Assembly (NCBI GenBank): GCA_002399235.1
Contig: DHDH01000012.1
Coordinates: 1 to 14,686, forward strand
DNA: 14,686 nt
Origin: Firmicutes bacterium UBA4881
Lineage (GTDB): Bacteria > Bacillota > DTU065
Direction: 5' to 3'
This document shows positions 14,228-14,686 of this stretch, piece after piece (position 1 is the first letter of the stretch; every line of letters starts with the position of its first letter). Made by a program: the position numbers and the translations under genes. Below the pieces are notes generated by a model. It saw nothing but the letters and a program-made list of their open reading frames with translations, was not told where the DNA came from and made no database searches.

Positions 14228-14686
14228 ATGGAACGCCAAGTCTATCTTAGTATGGGACTAACTGATGCTGAATTTGAAAAAATAGTGAGCATTTTAGGTC
14301 GTGAACCTAATTATACCGAAGTAGGGCTTTTTGCTGTCATGTGGTCCGAACATTGTGGTTATAAACATTCCAAAGCACAATTTGCTAAGTTCCCGAAAAA
14401 GAATACGGAAACCGAAGAAAATGCAGGCCTAGTGGAGATTGATGATTTAGCTATAGTGTTTAAAGTAGAGAGTCACAACCACCCTTCAGCTGTTGAGCCC
14501 TATCATGGGGCCGCAACAGGGGTCGGAGGCATCTTAAGAGACATCTTTACCATGGGTGCTAGACCAGTAGCGGTTCTTAATTCTTTGCGTTTTGGCAATC
14601 CCCAAAATGAGCACACTCGTTATCTAATTAAAGAAGCCGTTCGTGGTATGGCTGATTATGGTAATACAGTTCAAGTGCCAACTGTT
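14228..14686 (+). CDS. purL: phosphoribosylformylglycinamidine synthase II, 5' part (cut by window end)
   Basis: Large subunit of the enzyme that turns FGAR and glutamine-derived ammonia into FGAM. The frame stays open to the last base, so the gene is partial. Visible: GREPNYTEVGLFAVMWSEHC, KVESHNHPSAVEPY with the nucleotide-binding HNHPS, and GAATGVGGILRDIFTMGARP, matching the N-terminal part of Bacillus-type PurL, which works with separate PurQ and PurS. Two ATGs are adjacent (14225 and 14228); AGGGGG at 14215-14220 suits 14228 better. The N-terminus looks about 15 residues shorter than B. subtilis PurL as I recall it. Remaining purine genes are expected beyond the window. Confidence 0.94.
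   Translation, partial: MERQVYLSMGLTDAEFEKIVSILGREPNYTEVGLFAVMWSEHCGYKHSKAQFAKFPKKNTETEENAGLVEIDDLAIVFKVESHNHPSAVEPYHGAATGVGGILRDIFTMGARPVAVLNSLRFGNPQNEHTRYLIKEAVRGMADYGNTVQVPTV

Noticed and set aside
1..14686. CRISPR array, insertion sequence, prophage or tRNA genes
   Set aside because: No regularly spaced repeats, transposase or integrase motifs, or tRNA-like folds were seen anywhere in the window.

Overview
The window reads as the chromosome of a low-GC, Gram-positive, Clostridia-like Firmicute. The grounds are AT-rich DNA, strong AGGAGG-type ribosome binding sites, frequent GTG and TTG starts, a PRPP-type ykkC riboswitch in front of purine genes, and a PurL that starts like the short Bacillus-type enzyme. 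I cannot name a genus. Every gene I accept is on the + strand.

Region 1 (1-2694) is the tail of an operon of the MoxR / DUF58 / transglutaminase-associated kind. It holds a DUF58 protein, an unrecognised multi-pass membrane protein and a membrane protein with a DUF4129-like C-terminus, the last two overlapping their upstream neighbours. A MoxR ATPase would be expected just upstream of the window.

Region 2 (2695-11136) is the most unusual part. After a gene-free leader of about 575 nt come two CUT1-type sugar permeases, two different but both intact MalK/MsmX-type ATPases, a secreted two-domain carbohydrate-binding-like protein, a four-helix membrane protein, a secreted protein with a duplicated beta-sandwich domain, and a second four-helix membrane protein. 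A strong terminator closes the unit. No recognisable extracellular solute-binding protein is present in the unit. The secreted beta-sandwich proteins occupy its usual place, and a perfect 17-bp hairpin after the first of them resembles the hairpins that follow highly expressed binding-protein genes. The system probably imports, senses or displays a carbohydrate, with unknown substrate.

Region 3 (11137-14686) is de novo purine synthesis. purE stands alone. After a 400-nt gap there is a near-consensus promoter, a PRPP riboswitch with an overlapping terminator, and then purB, purC (start-stop overlap) and the 5' end of purL, which runs off the window. The riboswitch couples purine synthesis to supply of PRPP, the starting substrate of the pathway.
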